The notes under the pieces were generated by a model. It did not search any database. It was given only the letters and a program-made list of their open reading frames with translations, and had not been told where the DNA came from. The position numbers were made by a program, and so were the translations under genes. A stretch of 64,000 bases of DNA from Membranihabitans marinus (GTDB taxonomy: Bacteria; Bacteroidota; Bacteroidia; Chitinophagales; Saprospiraceae), in contig NZ_JAHVHU010000004.1 of assembly GCF_019802045.1 (NCBI RefSeq), forward strand, positions 124,001 to 188,000, read 5' to 3'. This document shows, piece by piece, positions 26,919 to 34,576 of the stretch. Each line of letters opens with the position of its first letter. Position 1 is the first letter of the stretch.

Positions 26919-27947
26919 TTATTTTCGTTTATTTATTTCAATCACATCTCCCTTTTTGATTAAATCGACCTGTAGAATAAGCTCTAAACCTGACTCCACG
27001 ATAGGCCAATCGGAATACGGTAAATGGGTGGTTAGTTTGCGTTGTAGTAATTCTTCATTCACTATATTAAAGGTTACGCCGTAGATGTCTTCCAGGGATT
27101 GGAGTATATCCCGGACCGACCAGTTCGTGTACATAAAGGTCCCCGCCATCCAGGACGCATTGCCATATTGATTGTCCGCTGCCCGGTCCAACTCTTTTGT
27201 TATTGAAGAGTAACTGACCGATTCCCCAGGCTTCATAACAATGGAAGGTTCTTTCTTTTGTGGCTGTACCGGAATTTCTGATTCTTTCAAATTCAAATGG
27301 ACGATCCCTTCATCGAGGAAAATATCTGTCTTTTCGGTTCGACTCTTAACGTTGAAGGCTGTACCGACCACCTGGATCGTTAGATCGTCGGTCTGCACAT
27401 CAAATCCGGTTTTCTCATCATTTGCATCTCGGATGGTCTTTACATCGAAGTAAGCCTCTCCGGTTAATATCGCTGTTCGATACCCTTCTTCCCGCCAATC
27501 TCGTTTCCATCTTAGAACAGAATTAGCATTGAGTGTGACCTGACTGCCATCATCCAACACAATCTTTTCCACTTCACCATAGTCCGTAGTATAGGTCAGG
27601 TATTCATCTGAACTGGCATTAAAATAAATCGCCAGGGAAAGTCCGATTACCAACAAGAAAGAAGCGGCTGCAGCTAACCAATATCTGCGGGTTTGTCGTT
27701 CGAGGACACGTTTTCGTTCCAGCGCCTTCCGTTTCCGAATTTCCATTTCGATTTCTTCCCAGTATAGCGGTGAAATCCGTTCCTGACCAGCATCCGATTG
27801 CCACGCCCGGCTCATTTCTTGTTTCAATAATTCAAGGTTTTCGGGGTTTTTGAGCACATTGAACAATTGATCAAATTCGGCCTGGGTCATGGACTGATCC
27901 AGGTATTTCTGGTATAAATGTTTGAGTTGTTTGCCGTCTTTGGTCAC
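26919..27947 (-). CDS. FecR-family anti-sigma factor
   Basis: 342 residues with a cytoplasmic N-terminal helical region (~1-85), a single membrane segment at 90-109 (WLAAAASFLLVIGLSLAIYF), a FecR periplasmic domain (GEVEKIVLDDGSQVTLNANS; LTGEAYFDV) and a C-terminal DUF4974 domain (WSVRDILQSLEDIYGVTF) that contacts the STN domain of its SusC partner. Normally the cognate ECF sigma gene sits directly upstream on the same strand; here the upstream region holds only repeats, and the nearest ECF sigma gene is at 37215 on the other strand. Its target promoter is presumably that of the SusC gene. Confidence 0.93.
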   Translation of the reverse strand: MTKDGKQLKHLYQKYLDQSMTQAEFDQLFNVLKNPENLELLKQEMSRAWQSDAGQERISPLYWEEIEMEIRKRKALERKRVLERQTRRYWLAAAASFLLVIGLSLAIYFNASSDEYLTYTTDYGEVEKIVLDDGSQVTLNANSVLRWKRDWREEGYRTAILTGEAYFDVKTIRDANDEKTGFDVQTDDLTIQVVGTAFNVKSRTEKTDIFLDEGIVHLNLKESEIPVQPQKKEPSIVMKPGESVSYSSITKELDRAADNQYGNASWMAGTFMYTNWSVRDILQSLEDIYGVTFNIVNEELLQRKLTTHLPYSDWPIVESGLELILQVDLIKKGDVIEINKRK

Positions 27948-28239
27948 TGTATCAATGTTATTTGGTGGTGAAACGGGTGAGGATAGAAATCGGACTAGTT
28001 AAAGTTAAGATTTTTAAAAAAAATGTTTTTTTCACTTTGTCATGAAACAAAGTGAAGCAAAAGTCTAGGAAAAACGAATGCTCGCGCTTCAAGCATCTCC
28101 CGCACCCTCGCGTTTTTCCCCAGCAGCCCGCCGAAAGCGACGAGGAGTATGTGCCCTGTAACATTTCTGAACACGATGAATCTAATTTCAGGATGCATAG
28201 GATTTCTTACAGCAATATATCCAAGAATCTTGATTGATC
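27948..28239. repeat. Intergenic stretch with hairpin and decayed repeat sequence
   Basis: Upstream of FecR there is no gene. A perfect 10-bp inverted repeat lies at 28031-28040 and 28047-28056 (TTCACTTTGT / ACAAAGTGAA) with a 6-base loop. Around 28190-28240 a short segment (GGATTTCTTACAGCAATATA, ATCCTGATT-like words) resembles segments at 33600-33660 and 33785-33850, i.e. a degenerate dispersed repeat also found downstream of the second GMC pair. No sigma-factor gene is present in any frame. Confidence 0.5.
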
Positions 28240-28299
28240 CTGGTATTAAATAATTGGATTGCCGTGGAATTTGAATTGAAAAAAACATTATTCCAGTAA
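28240..28299 (+). pseudogene. 3' remnant of a DUF559 endonuclease gene
   Basis: Sixty bases read in frame as LVLNNWIAVEFELKKTLFQ then TAA, matching the last residues of the intact DUF559 proteins (LVLNNWNAVESELKRKLLL) at 31746 and 32309. Upstream bases are unrelated, so only the 3' end survives. A full 184/185-bp repeat unit begins immediately after its stop codon, exactly as it does after the intact genes, which fixes the unit boundary. Confidence 0.85.
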
Positions 28300-28567
28300 A
28301 AGATGGGGGTTTACCCGGCTTTCATTTTGATTTCACTTAGGCTGAACTCTTTCTCATTTCTCTCACGGAGAGAAAGGGTGGCTAAAATGAAAGCCGGTCG
28401 TGTTTATGCCTCCGAACGACTCCCCCTCTTCTAAGAGGGGGTTTGGGGGGAGTTCATTTTAGCGTCAAAGGATTATTACCTTAAAGAATGAGGGTTTACC
28501 CGGCTTTCATTTTGATTTCACTTAGGCTGAACTCTTTCTCATTGCTCTCACGGAGAGACAGGGTTGA
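28300..28567 (+). repeat. Array 1 of the ~184-bp structured repeat (1 full + 1 partial unit)
   Basis: Unit A spans 28300-28484 and a second unit starts at 28485 and breaks off near 28567. Within unit A: a perfect 14-bp inverted repeat (28315-28328 with 28384-28397, CCGGCTTTCATTTT / AAAATGAAAGCCGG) enclosing a small TTTCTCT-CACGG-AGAGAAA hairpin; a perfect 9-bp hairpin CCCCCTCTT-CT-AAGAGGGGG at 28422-28441; and an 11-bp segment 28381-28391 that can also pair with 28453-28463. The remaining bases to the gene at 28721 (28568-28720) contain 'tccgtgaaaattctctgtg'-type low-complexity words and no gene. The array lies downstream of GMC pair 1. Confidence 0.9.
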
Positions 28568-28720
28568 ATGCTTCCGTGAAAGAACGCTGTGCGTCTCCGT
28601 GAAAATTCTCTGTGAATCTCTGTGATAACTTCAATAGACCTTAACGAGATAAATAGAATTCTATAGACTAAAAAGCCTTAGTGCCTCTTTACGAATTCTT
28701 ATCGGTTCTCCGCACAATAA

Positions 28721-29431
28721 CTACAGCTCATACCCGCTCCAATCCATCACCTCATTCCGCGTCGATTGATCGATGCATTCATCCAATGTTTTTTGATCAT
28801 AGGCCAGTCCATGTTTATCCAGTACCTCCTGAGGCACACCGTCCCATACATTGGGCGTATTGCCCATATATCCAAGGTCAGCCATGCCCTCTTTACTGGA
28901 ATAATATCCACAAACGACCAGATTTCTCATGGTGGAGAAGAACCGAACGCCTGCAGCATACGCCGGGTCCGCGTCATAGGGATAAGCAATATCATCCACG
29001 ATCTCGATTTGCTCCTTATCGGAAGCATCCACGAATTCTTTGTTAAATCGCTTTCTACTTTCATGATTGACCCACTGCAATCCACCACGAAGAGGTACCT
29101 GATATCCGGTTTTATCTAAGGCCATAAAATCAATGAATTCTGCCACCCCGGTTTCACTGGCCGCTTTGAATTGACCATCAGCCGGAATTATAATATCGGC
29201 CAGCACATTGATAAGCGCCACTTCTTCGGTAGTAAAGAAATTGGATTCTGTGAGTGCTTTATCCCGTTCGAGTTCTTCCGGGGTACGTCCAATATTAAAT
29301 GGGTTATCTTCTTTTTTCGGTACACCTTCTACCCGTCCATTTTTGTCATCTGAGGTACTGCAACCTGTGAAAACCAGACCAGTTGCAGCTGTCCCTGCTA
29401 CCAAATACCGTAATGATCGTCGTCTGTCCAT
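28721..29431 (-). CDS. Gluconate 2-dehydrogenase subunit 3-family lipoprotein (copy 2)
   Basis: 236 residues. The leader has an RRR stretch (MDRRRSLRYL) and a hydrophobic segment ending in a lipobox VFTGC at ~20-24, so it is probably a Tat-exported lipoprotein. The body matches the small subunit of FAD-linked dehydrogenases (ALINVLADIIIPADGQFKAA; YQVPLRGGLQWVN; C-terminal MDWSGYEL). It begins 1 bp after the stop of the GMC gene, an arrangement repeated exactly in copy 3 at 33871, to which it is very similar throughout. Role: membrane-attached export partner of the GMC flavoprotein. Confidence 0.9.
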   Translation of the reverse strand: MDRRRSLRYLVAGTAATGLVFTGCSTSDDKNGRVEGVPKKEDNPFNIGRTPEELERDKALTESNFFTTEEVALINVLADIIIPADGQFKAASETGVAEFIDFMALDKTGYQVPLRGGLQWVNHESRKRFNKEFVDASDKEQIEIVDDIAYPYDADPAYAAGVRFFSTMRNLVVCGYYSSKEGMADLGYMGNTPNVWDGVPQEVLDKHGLAYDQKTLDECIDQSTRNEVMDWSGYEL

Positions 29432-29432
29432 G

Positions 29433-31175
29433 CTATATATTCATTTTTTTAAGCTCATCAATTAAATAATCAGAAGATCGCCACGCCAAAGCCATAATGG
29501 TCCAGGTCGGGTTTTTATCGGCTTGTGATACAAATACCCCACCATCAACCACAAATAAATTGGGAACATCGTGGGTCTGACTCATCCGGTTGGTGACCGA
29601 CGTTTTTTTATCATCGCCCATTCTGGTGGTGCCGACTTCGTGAATGATCCGCCCTGGATCTTCTAACCCGTAATTGGATTCCGGACCGGGTTTGGTTCCA
29701 TTGGGTATTCCACCTAAAGCATCAATAATCTCCTCGAAAGTTTCGTGCATGTGTTTAGCCTGTTGGATTTCATCATCGGTCCAGTTGTAATTAAAACGTA
29801 AAACTGGTATTCCAAATTGATCCACCACACTGGGATCAATTTCACAATAATTGTCTTTCTGAGGTACGGATTCTCCACGTCCGGCAAAACCCACTCCGGC
29901 CCCATAAAACCGCTTGACATCATCTTTAAGTGACAGCCCATAACCACCTGCTTTTTTCATTTTACCATCTGGACCAGGAATTTTCCCATTCTTATTTTCC
30001 ATGCCAAATCCAAATCCATACCCAGGCATATTCATACCGCCTCCATATTCGATGTGGTAACCTCGCGTGAAACCAAGGTCTTTTTTATCATTTAACCACC
30101 AGGGAGTATATACGTGCATACCTTGAATGCCATCTTCATTGTACCGGGTACGGTCCAGAAGCTGCGGAAGTATGGCACTCCGGGAAGCTCCTGTTGAGTC
30201 GTGCAAATAATGTCCAATCACACCACTTGAATTGGCCAGACCGTTTGGGAAACGAGATGATTTGGAATTGAGGAGAATTCGCGCGGTTCCGCAAGCACTG
30301 GCGCCGAGAACCACAACTTTGGATTTAATTCGGTATTCTTGTCGGTCGTGTTTGTTAATGTATGACACTCCCGTCGCCTTTCCTTCCTCGTTGGTAGTCA
30401 CTTCGCGAACCATGGCATCCACATACAGATCCATATTACCTGTCTCGGTAGCAGGACGGACCAAGACCGAAGACGATGAAAAATCACCATACACCGAACA
30501 AGAGCGACTGCATTGATGACAATAAAAACAAACGCCTCGTTTATCATTGATTTTCTTGGTCAGCATTGACATCCGGGCTGGAATTACGGGGATTCCAACT
30601 TTTTTCAAGCTTTTCTTCAGATAAAGCTCATGCAATCGTGGTTTTGGAGGCGGTAGAAAATATCCATCCGGTTCATTGGGTATATTTTCACGGGTACCGA
30701 AAACACCAACTAATTTATCTACTTTGTCATAGTATGGAGCGACATCCTCGTAGCTTATCGGCCAATTGTCTCCTTTTCCATCAAAATCCTTACGTTTAAA
30801 ATCCAAAGGACCGAAACGGAGAGAGATACGCCCCCAGTGATTGGTTCGACCGCCAACCATTCGGGATCGAAACCAGTCAAATTTTGTTCCGTTTTTGTGT
30901 GTATATGGCTCGCCTTTCAGTTGCCATCCCCCATAAGCCATATCAAAGTCACCAAAATTCCGGGTGGGGGTGCTGGCTCCGCGTCGAGGTGACTCATACG
31001 ACCATTTGAGCTGAGTTTGAGTCTCCGGATTCGCCGGGTCAAAATCCGGTCCAGCTTCCATCAAAGCGACTTTGAGTCCCGCTTCAGATAAAACTTTGGC
31101 CGCCATTCCTCCACCTGCGCCCGAACCTACAATGCATACATCATATTCGGGCGTTTGTTCTTTAATTTGAAACAT
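29433..31175 (-). CDS. GMC-family FAD oxidoreductase (copy 2)
   Basis: 580 residues from the ATG at 31175 (MFQIKEQTPEYDVC), the start that exactly matches the 580-residue paralogue at 34577; the upstream ATG at 31241 adds 22 unrelated residues. FAD motif GSGAGGGMAAKVLSEAG near the N terminus, GGRTNHWGRISLRF, and C-terminal HEVGTTRMG and NPTWTIMALAWRS. A dense cysteine group (VCFYCHQCSRSCSVYGDF) lies where FAD-glucose dehydrogenases of the Burkholderia type bind an Fe-S cluster, so an Fe-S centre is plausible. Likely periplasmic oxidation of a sugar hydroxyl with electrons passed to a cytochrome. Arrays of the 184-bp repeat lie on both sides of this gene pair. Confidence 0.9.
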   Translation of the reverse strand: MFQIKEQTPEYDVCIVGSGAGGGMAAKVLSEAGLKVALMEAGPDFDPANPETQTQLKWSYESPRRGASTPTRNFGDFDMAYGGWQLKGEPYTHKNGTKFDWFRSRMVGGRTNHWGRISLRFGPLDFKRKDFDGKGDNWPISYEDVAPYYDKVDKLVGVFGTRENIPNEPDGYFLPPPKPRLHELYLKKSLKKVGIPVIPARMSMLTKKINDKRGVCFYCHQCSRSCSVYGDFSSSSVLVRPATETGNMDLYVDAMVREVTTNEEGKATGVSYINKHDRQEYRIKSKVVVLGASACGTARILLNSKSSRFPNGLANSSGVIGHYLHDSTGASRSAILPQLLDRTRYNEDGIQGMHVYTPWWLNDKKDLGFTRGYHIEYGGGMNMPGYGFGFGMENKNGKIPGPDGKMKKAGGYGLSLKDDVKRFYGAGVGFAGRGESVPQKDNYCEIDPSVVDQFGIPVLRFNYNWTDDEIQQAKHMHETFEEIIDALGGIPNGTKPGPESNYGLEDPGRIIHEVGTTRMGDDKKTSVTNRMSQTHDVPNLFVVDGGVFVSQADKNPTWTIMALAWRSSDYLIDELKKMNI

Positions 31176-31370
31176 ATTCTTGATTCTGTTTGAAAATATC
31201 CAATTATGCGTCCAAAATAATATATTATTGTTAATAAACAAGCATCTAGTCTTAACTTTATTAACGATTTGGATCGACGATTCTAAATTCTTAGTCGTAA
31301 TCTCATAGATATGTACGTACTCATTCTAAATCTATTCCTCCTCTTTCGATATGTTTCTGCACAGGGTATC

Positions 31371-31745
31371 GATGAGGGTCTACCCGTCATTCATTTTGAA
31401 TTTACCCAGGCTAAACTCTTTCTCATTTCTCTCACGGAGAGAAAGGGTGGCTAAAATGAAAGCCGGTCGTGGATATGGTTCCGAACGGCTCTCCTCTTCG
31501 AAGAGGGGGTTGGGGGGAGTTCATTTTAGCGTCAAAGGATTAATACCTTAAAGAATGAGGGTCTACCCGTCATTCATTTTGAATTTACCCAGGCTGAACT
31601 CTTTCTCATTTCTCTCACGGAGAGAAAGGGTGGCTAAAATGAAAGACGGTCATGTTCATGACACCGAACGACTCCCCTCTTCTAAGAGGGGGTTGGGGGG
31701 GATTTCATTTTAGCGTCAAAGGATTCTTTTATTTATATTTATTTC
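31371..31745 (+). repeat. Array 2, units 1-2 of the structured repeat
   Basis: Unit 1 runs 31371-31551 and unit 2 begins at 31552. Both carry the internal inverted repeats described for array 1, with small sequence differences (for example CTCCTCTTCGAAGAGGGGG in unit 1). Unit 2 does not end in the usual ATTATTACCTTAA but continues after CAAAGGATT into an AT-rich leader that ends at the ATG of the first DUF559 gene (31746). Unit 2 plus that gene is 563 bp, the same as the next unit-plus-gene block. Confidence 0.92.
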
Positions 31746-32114
31746 ATGAGTTATAAAACAGTTCTAGAATTGGCCAGATGGATGAGAACTCATCCAACTC
31801 CTGCTGAACAAATATTCTGGTCGAAAGTAAGAAATAAAAAATTTTATGGATTAAAATTTTATAGGCAATATATTATAGAACATAGCAATATTTTAGGGTC
31901 AAAAAGTTTCTTTATCCCCGATTTCTATTGTCATCAAGGCAAGACAATTATTGAAATCGATGGAGATATACATCATTACCAAATGGAGTATGATCAATTA
32001 CGTGAAGAAAGATTAATTGAGATGGAGTACAGTATTTTACGATTTGAAAATGACCTGGTATTAAATAATTGGAATGCTGTGGAATCTGAATTGAAAAGAA
32101 AATTATTACTTTAA
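31746..32114 (+). CDS. DUF559 endonuclease-domain protein (copy A, in repeat array)
   Basis: 122 residues, the standard length for stand-alone DUF559 (Vsr-like, PD-(D/E)xK superfamily) proteins. The start region (ELARWMRTHPTPAEQIFWSKVRNKKFYGLKFYRQ is the family signature, here in part: TPAEQIFWSKVRNKKFYGL) is followed by the nuclease core IPDFYCHQGKTIIEIDGD with Asp59, Glu70 and Asp72 as likely metal ligands. Proteins of this family are predicted DNA nucleases of unknown role. The stop codon TAA is immediately followed by the next repeat unit. The gene is more AT-rich than its surroundings and lies inside the array, flanked by repeat units on both sides, suggesting that gene and repeat form one element. 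Confidence 0.88.
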   Translation: MSYKTVLELARWMRTHPTPAEQIFWSKVRNKKFYGLKFYRQYIIEHSNILGSKSFFIPDFYCHQGKTIIEIDGDIHHYQMEYDQLREERLIEMEYSILRFENDLVLNNWNAVESELKRKLLL

Positions 32115-32308
32115 GGGATGAGCGTCTACCCGTCTTTCATTTTGAATTTACCCAAGCTGAACTCTTTCTCATTTCTCTCACGGAGAGAAAGGGTGGCTAA
32201 AATGAAAGCCGGTCATGTTCATGACACCGAACGACTCCCCCTCTTCTAAGAGGGGGTTGGGAGGAGTTCATTTTAGCGTCAAAGGATTCTTTTATTTATA
32301 TTTATTTC
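32115..32308 (+). repeat. Array 2, unit 3 (between the two DUF559 genes)
   Basis: A full unit starting with GGGATGAGCGTCTACCCG directly after the stop of copy A and running through the hairpins to CAAAGGATT, then the same AT-rich leader (TTTTATTTATATTTATTTC) as before copy A. With the following gene it makes a 563-bp direct repeat of 31552-32114. Confidence 0.92.
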
Positions 32309-32677
32309 ATGAGTTATAAAACAGTTCTAGAATTGGCCAGATGGATGAGAACTAATCCAACTCCTGCTGAACAAATATTCTGGTCGAAAGTAAGAAATAA
32401 AAAATTTTATGGATTAAAATTTTATAGGCAATATATTATAGAACATAGCAATATTTTAGGGTCAAAAAGTTTCTTTATCTCCGATTTCTATTGTCATCAA
32501 GGCAAGACAATTATTGAAATCGATGGAGATATACATCATTACCAAATGGAGTATGATCAATTACGTGAAGAAAGATTAATTGAGATGGAGTACAATATTT
32601 TACGATTTGAAAATGACCTGGTATTAAATAATTGGAATGCTGTGGAATCTGAATTGAAAAGAAAATTATTACTTTAA
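32309..32677 (+). CDS. DUF559 endonuclease-domain protein (copy B, in repeat array)
   Basis: 122 residues, differing from copy A at only three positions: His16 to Asn, Pro58 to Ser, and Ser96 to Asn. The Pro58 change lies next to the probable catalytic Asp59 (IPDF becomes ISDF), a position that is normally Pro in PD-(D/E)xK enzymes, so copy B could have altered activity. Asp59, Glu70 and Asp72 themselves are kept. The 563-bp tandem duplication that generated it includes the upstream repeat unit. Expression signals are not evident beyond the shared AT-rich leader. Confidence 0.88.
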   Translation: MSYKTVLELARWMRTNPTPAEQIFWSKVRNKKFYGLKFYRQYIIEHSNILGSKSFFISDFYCHQGKTIIEIDGDIHHYQMEYDQLREERLIEMEYNILRFENDLVLNNWNAVESELKRKLLL

Positions 32678-33563
32678 GGGATGAGCGTCTACCCGGCTTT
32701 CATTTTGATTTCACCTGGGCTGAACTCTTTCTCATTTCTCTCACGGAGAGAAAGGGTGGCTAAAATGAAAGCCGGTCATGTTCATGACACCGAACGACTC
32801 CCCCTCTTCTAAGAGGGGGTTGGGGGGAGTTCATTTTAGCGTCAAAGGATTATTACCTTAAAGAAAGAGGGTCTACCCGGCTTTCATTTTGATTTCACCT
32901 GGGCTGAACTCTTTCTCATTTCTCTCACGGAGAGAAAGGGTGGCTAAAATGAAAGCCGGTCATGTTCATGACACCGAACGACTCCCCCTCTTCTAAGAGG
33001 GGGTTGGGGGGAGTTCATTTTAGCGTCAAAGGATTATTACTTTAAGGGATGAGCGTCTACCCGGCTTTCATTTTGATTTCACCTGGGCTGAACTCTTTCT
33101 CATTTCTCTCACGGAGAGAAAGGGTGGCTAAAATGAAAGCCGGTCATGTTCATGACACCGAACGACTCCCCTTCTTCTAAGAGGGGGTTGGGGGGAGTTC
33201 ATTTTAGCGTCAAAGGATTATTACCTTAAAGAATGAGGGTCTACCCGTCTTTCATTTTGAATTTACCCAAGCTGAACTCTTTCTCATTTCTCTCACGGAG
33301 AGAAAGGGTGGCTAAAATGAAAGCCGGACGAGTATATGGTTCCGAACGACTCCCCCTCTTCTAAGAGGGGGTTTGGGGGGAGTTCATTTTGGCGCTAACG
33401 GATTATTTCCTTATAGGATGAGCGTCTACCCGTCATTCATTTTGAATTTACCCAGGCTGAACTCTTTCTCATTTCTCTCACGGAGAGAAAGGGTGGCTAA
33501 AATGAAAGCCGGTCATGTTCATGACACCGAACGACTCCCCTCTTCTAAGAGGGGGTTGGGGGG
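32678..33563 (+). repeat. Array 2, units 4-8 of the structured repeat
   Basis: Head-to-tail units with no spacer: unit 4 32678-32861, unit 5 32862-33045, unit 6 33046-33229 (each 184 bp), unit 7 33230-33414 (185 bp) and a truncated unit 8 from 33415 to about 33563, broken after GGTTGGGGGG. Units 4-6 share CCGGCTTTCATTTTGATTTC, while 7-8 share CCGTCTTTCAT/CCGTCATTCAT followed by TTTGAATTTACCC, so at least two sub-types are interleaved. Each complete unit ends in ATTATTAC(C/T)TTAA, the same bases as the last codons of the DUF559 gene. All units have the same orientation as those of array 1. Confidence 0.93.
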
Positions 33564-33860
33564 CACTTACTGTATTCTGAACATGAATAATGGATTAGAA
33601 GATGTACAAGATTTCTTATGGCAAAATATCCCTGAATCCTGATCGATCCTGAAATCAAATAAATCCTGTTCTGACTGCATAGCTTTACATCTGTCGTCCG
33701 CAAAGACGGACTTATAATGCTTTTGAACTTTTTCCAAGGGCTGACAACCCTGACTATGATCTTTTGTCCCTCTGGGACTTTAAGATGCACAGGAATCTTT
33801 TTGGCAATATATCCTTGAATCCTGACTTATCTTGAAAGCAAATAAACCTGTTCAGACATC
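33564..33860. repeat. Degenerate dispersed repeats downstream of GMC pair 2
   Basis: About 300 bp without a gene. Two similar segments, 33600-33660 and 33785-33855, share words such as GATTTCTTATGGCAAAATATC / GGCAATATATCC, GAATCCTGA and AATAAA(T)CCTG, and resemble 28190-28240 downstream of GMC pair 1. Between them lies TCTGTCGTCCGCAAAGACGGA and CAAGGGCTGACAACCCTG-type sequence that has the look of a dispersed non-coding repeat. An open frame across it on the minus strand is not believed to be a gene. Confidence 0.5.
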
Positions 33861-33870
33861 TTAGTCAGAC

Positions 33871-34575
33871 CTATAACTCATACCCACTCCAGTCCATCGT
33901 TTCATTCCGTTTGGATTGATCCACGCATTCATCCAGTGTCTTTTGATCATAGGCCAGACCATGTTCATCCAGTACTTCTTGAGGAACCCCATCCCATACA
34001 TGCGGTGTATTTCCCATATAGCCTATATACTCGATGCCTTCTTTGCTTGAAAAGTAGCCACAAGCAACCAGATCTCTCAAAATCGAAAAGAACCGGGCTC
34101 CCTGTGTAAAGGCTGGTTCTGCATCAAACGGATAAGCAATGTCTTCAACAATCTCTATTTGCTGTGATTCGGATATATTTACAAATTCTTTATTAAACCG
34201 ACGTCGACTCTCCTGATTGATCCATTGCAGTCCACCTCGCAATGGAATTTGAAAATCCGGTCGATCCAGTGCCATAAAGTCAATAAATGTGAATACATCG
34301 GTATCTGTAGCGGCCCCGTATTCCTCATCGGCCGGAATGATTATGTCAGCCAACACATTGATAAGCGCTGCTTCATCTGAGGTGAAAAACGACCGTTCAC
34401 TTAGATTTTTATCGCGTTCAAGTTCTTCTGGTGTGCGTCCATACCCAAATGGATTTTTTGCTTTTTTAGGAACCCCTGCGACCTGATACTTTTTATCATC
34501 GGCACAGCTGGTAAATAAAAATCCAGTCAATGCAGTTCCCGCTGCCAAATACTTTAATGTTCGTCTACGGTCCAT
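33871..34575 (-). CDS. Gluconate 2-dehydrogenase subunit 3-family lipoprotein (copy 3)
   Basis: 234 residues, closely similar over its full length to copy 2 (same RRR leader, lipobox LFTSC in place of VFTGC, same INVLADIIIPAD, PLRGGLQWIN and MDWSGYEL blocks). It starts 1 bp after the stop of its GMC partner. The pair 33871-36319 is therefore a duplicate of 28721-31175, and both pairs are followed downstream by the same repeat family, implying that the repeats took part in the duplication. Function: export and membrane-attachment partner of the flavoprotein. Confidence 0.9.
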   Translation of the reverse strand: MDRRRTLKYLAAGTALTGFLFTSCADDKKYQVAGVPKKAKNPFGYGRTPEELERDKNLSERSFFTSDEAALINVLADIIIPADEEYGAATDTDVFTFIDFMALDRPDFQIPLRGGLQWINQESRRRFNKEFVNISESQQIEIVEDIAYPFDAEPAFTQGARFFSILRDLVACGYFSSKEGIEYIGYMGNTPHVWDGVPQEVLDEHGLAYDQKTLDECVDQSKRNETMDWSGYEL

Positions 34576-34576
34576 A

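Noticed and set aside
31176-31241. 22-residue N-terminal extension of GMC copy 2
   Set aside because: The paralogue at 34577-36319 begins at the equivalent MFQIKEQ, and the extension does not resemble a signal peptide.
31371-33563. Possible CRISPR array
   Set aside because: The repeated units are ~184 bp, abut one another with no unique spacers, contain hairpins and a protein gene, and no cas gene is near.
33545-33790. Minus-strand ORF of 81 codons, and similar ones at 33373-33642 (+) and 28040-28288 (-)
   Set aside because: They run through the repeat units or degenerate repeats and have no protein-like character; they are read-through of repeat DNA.
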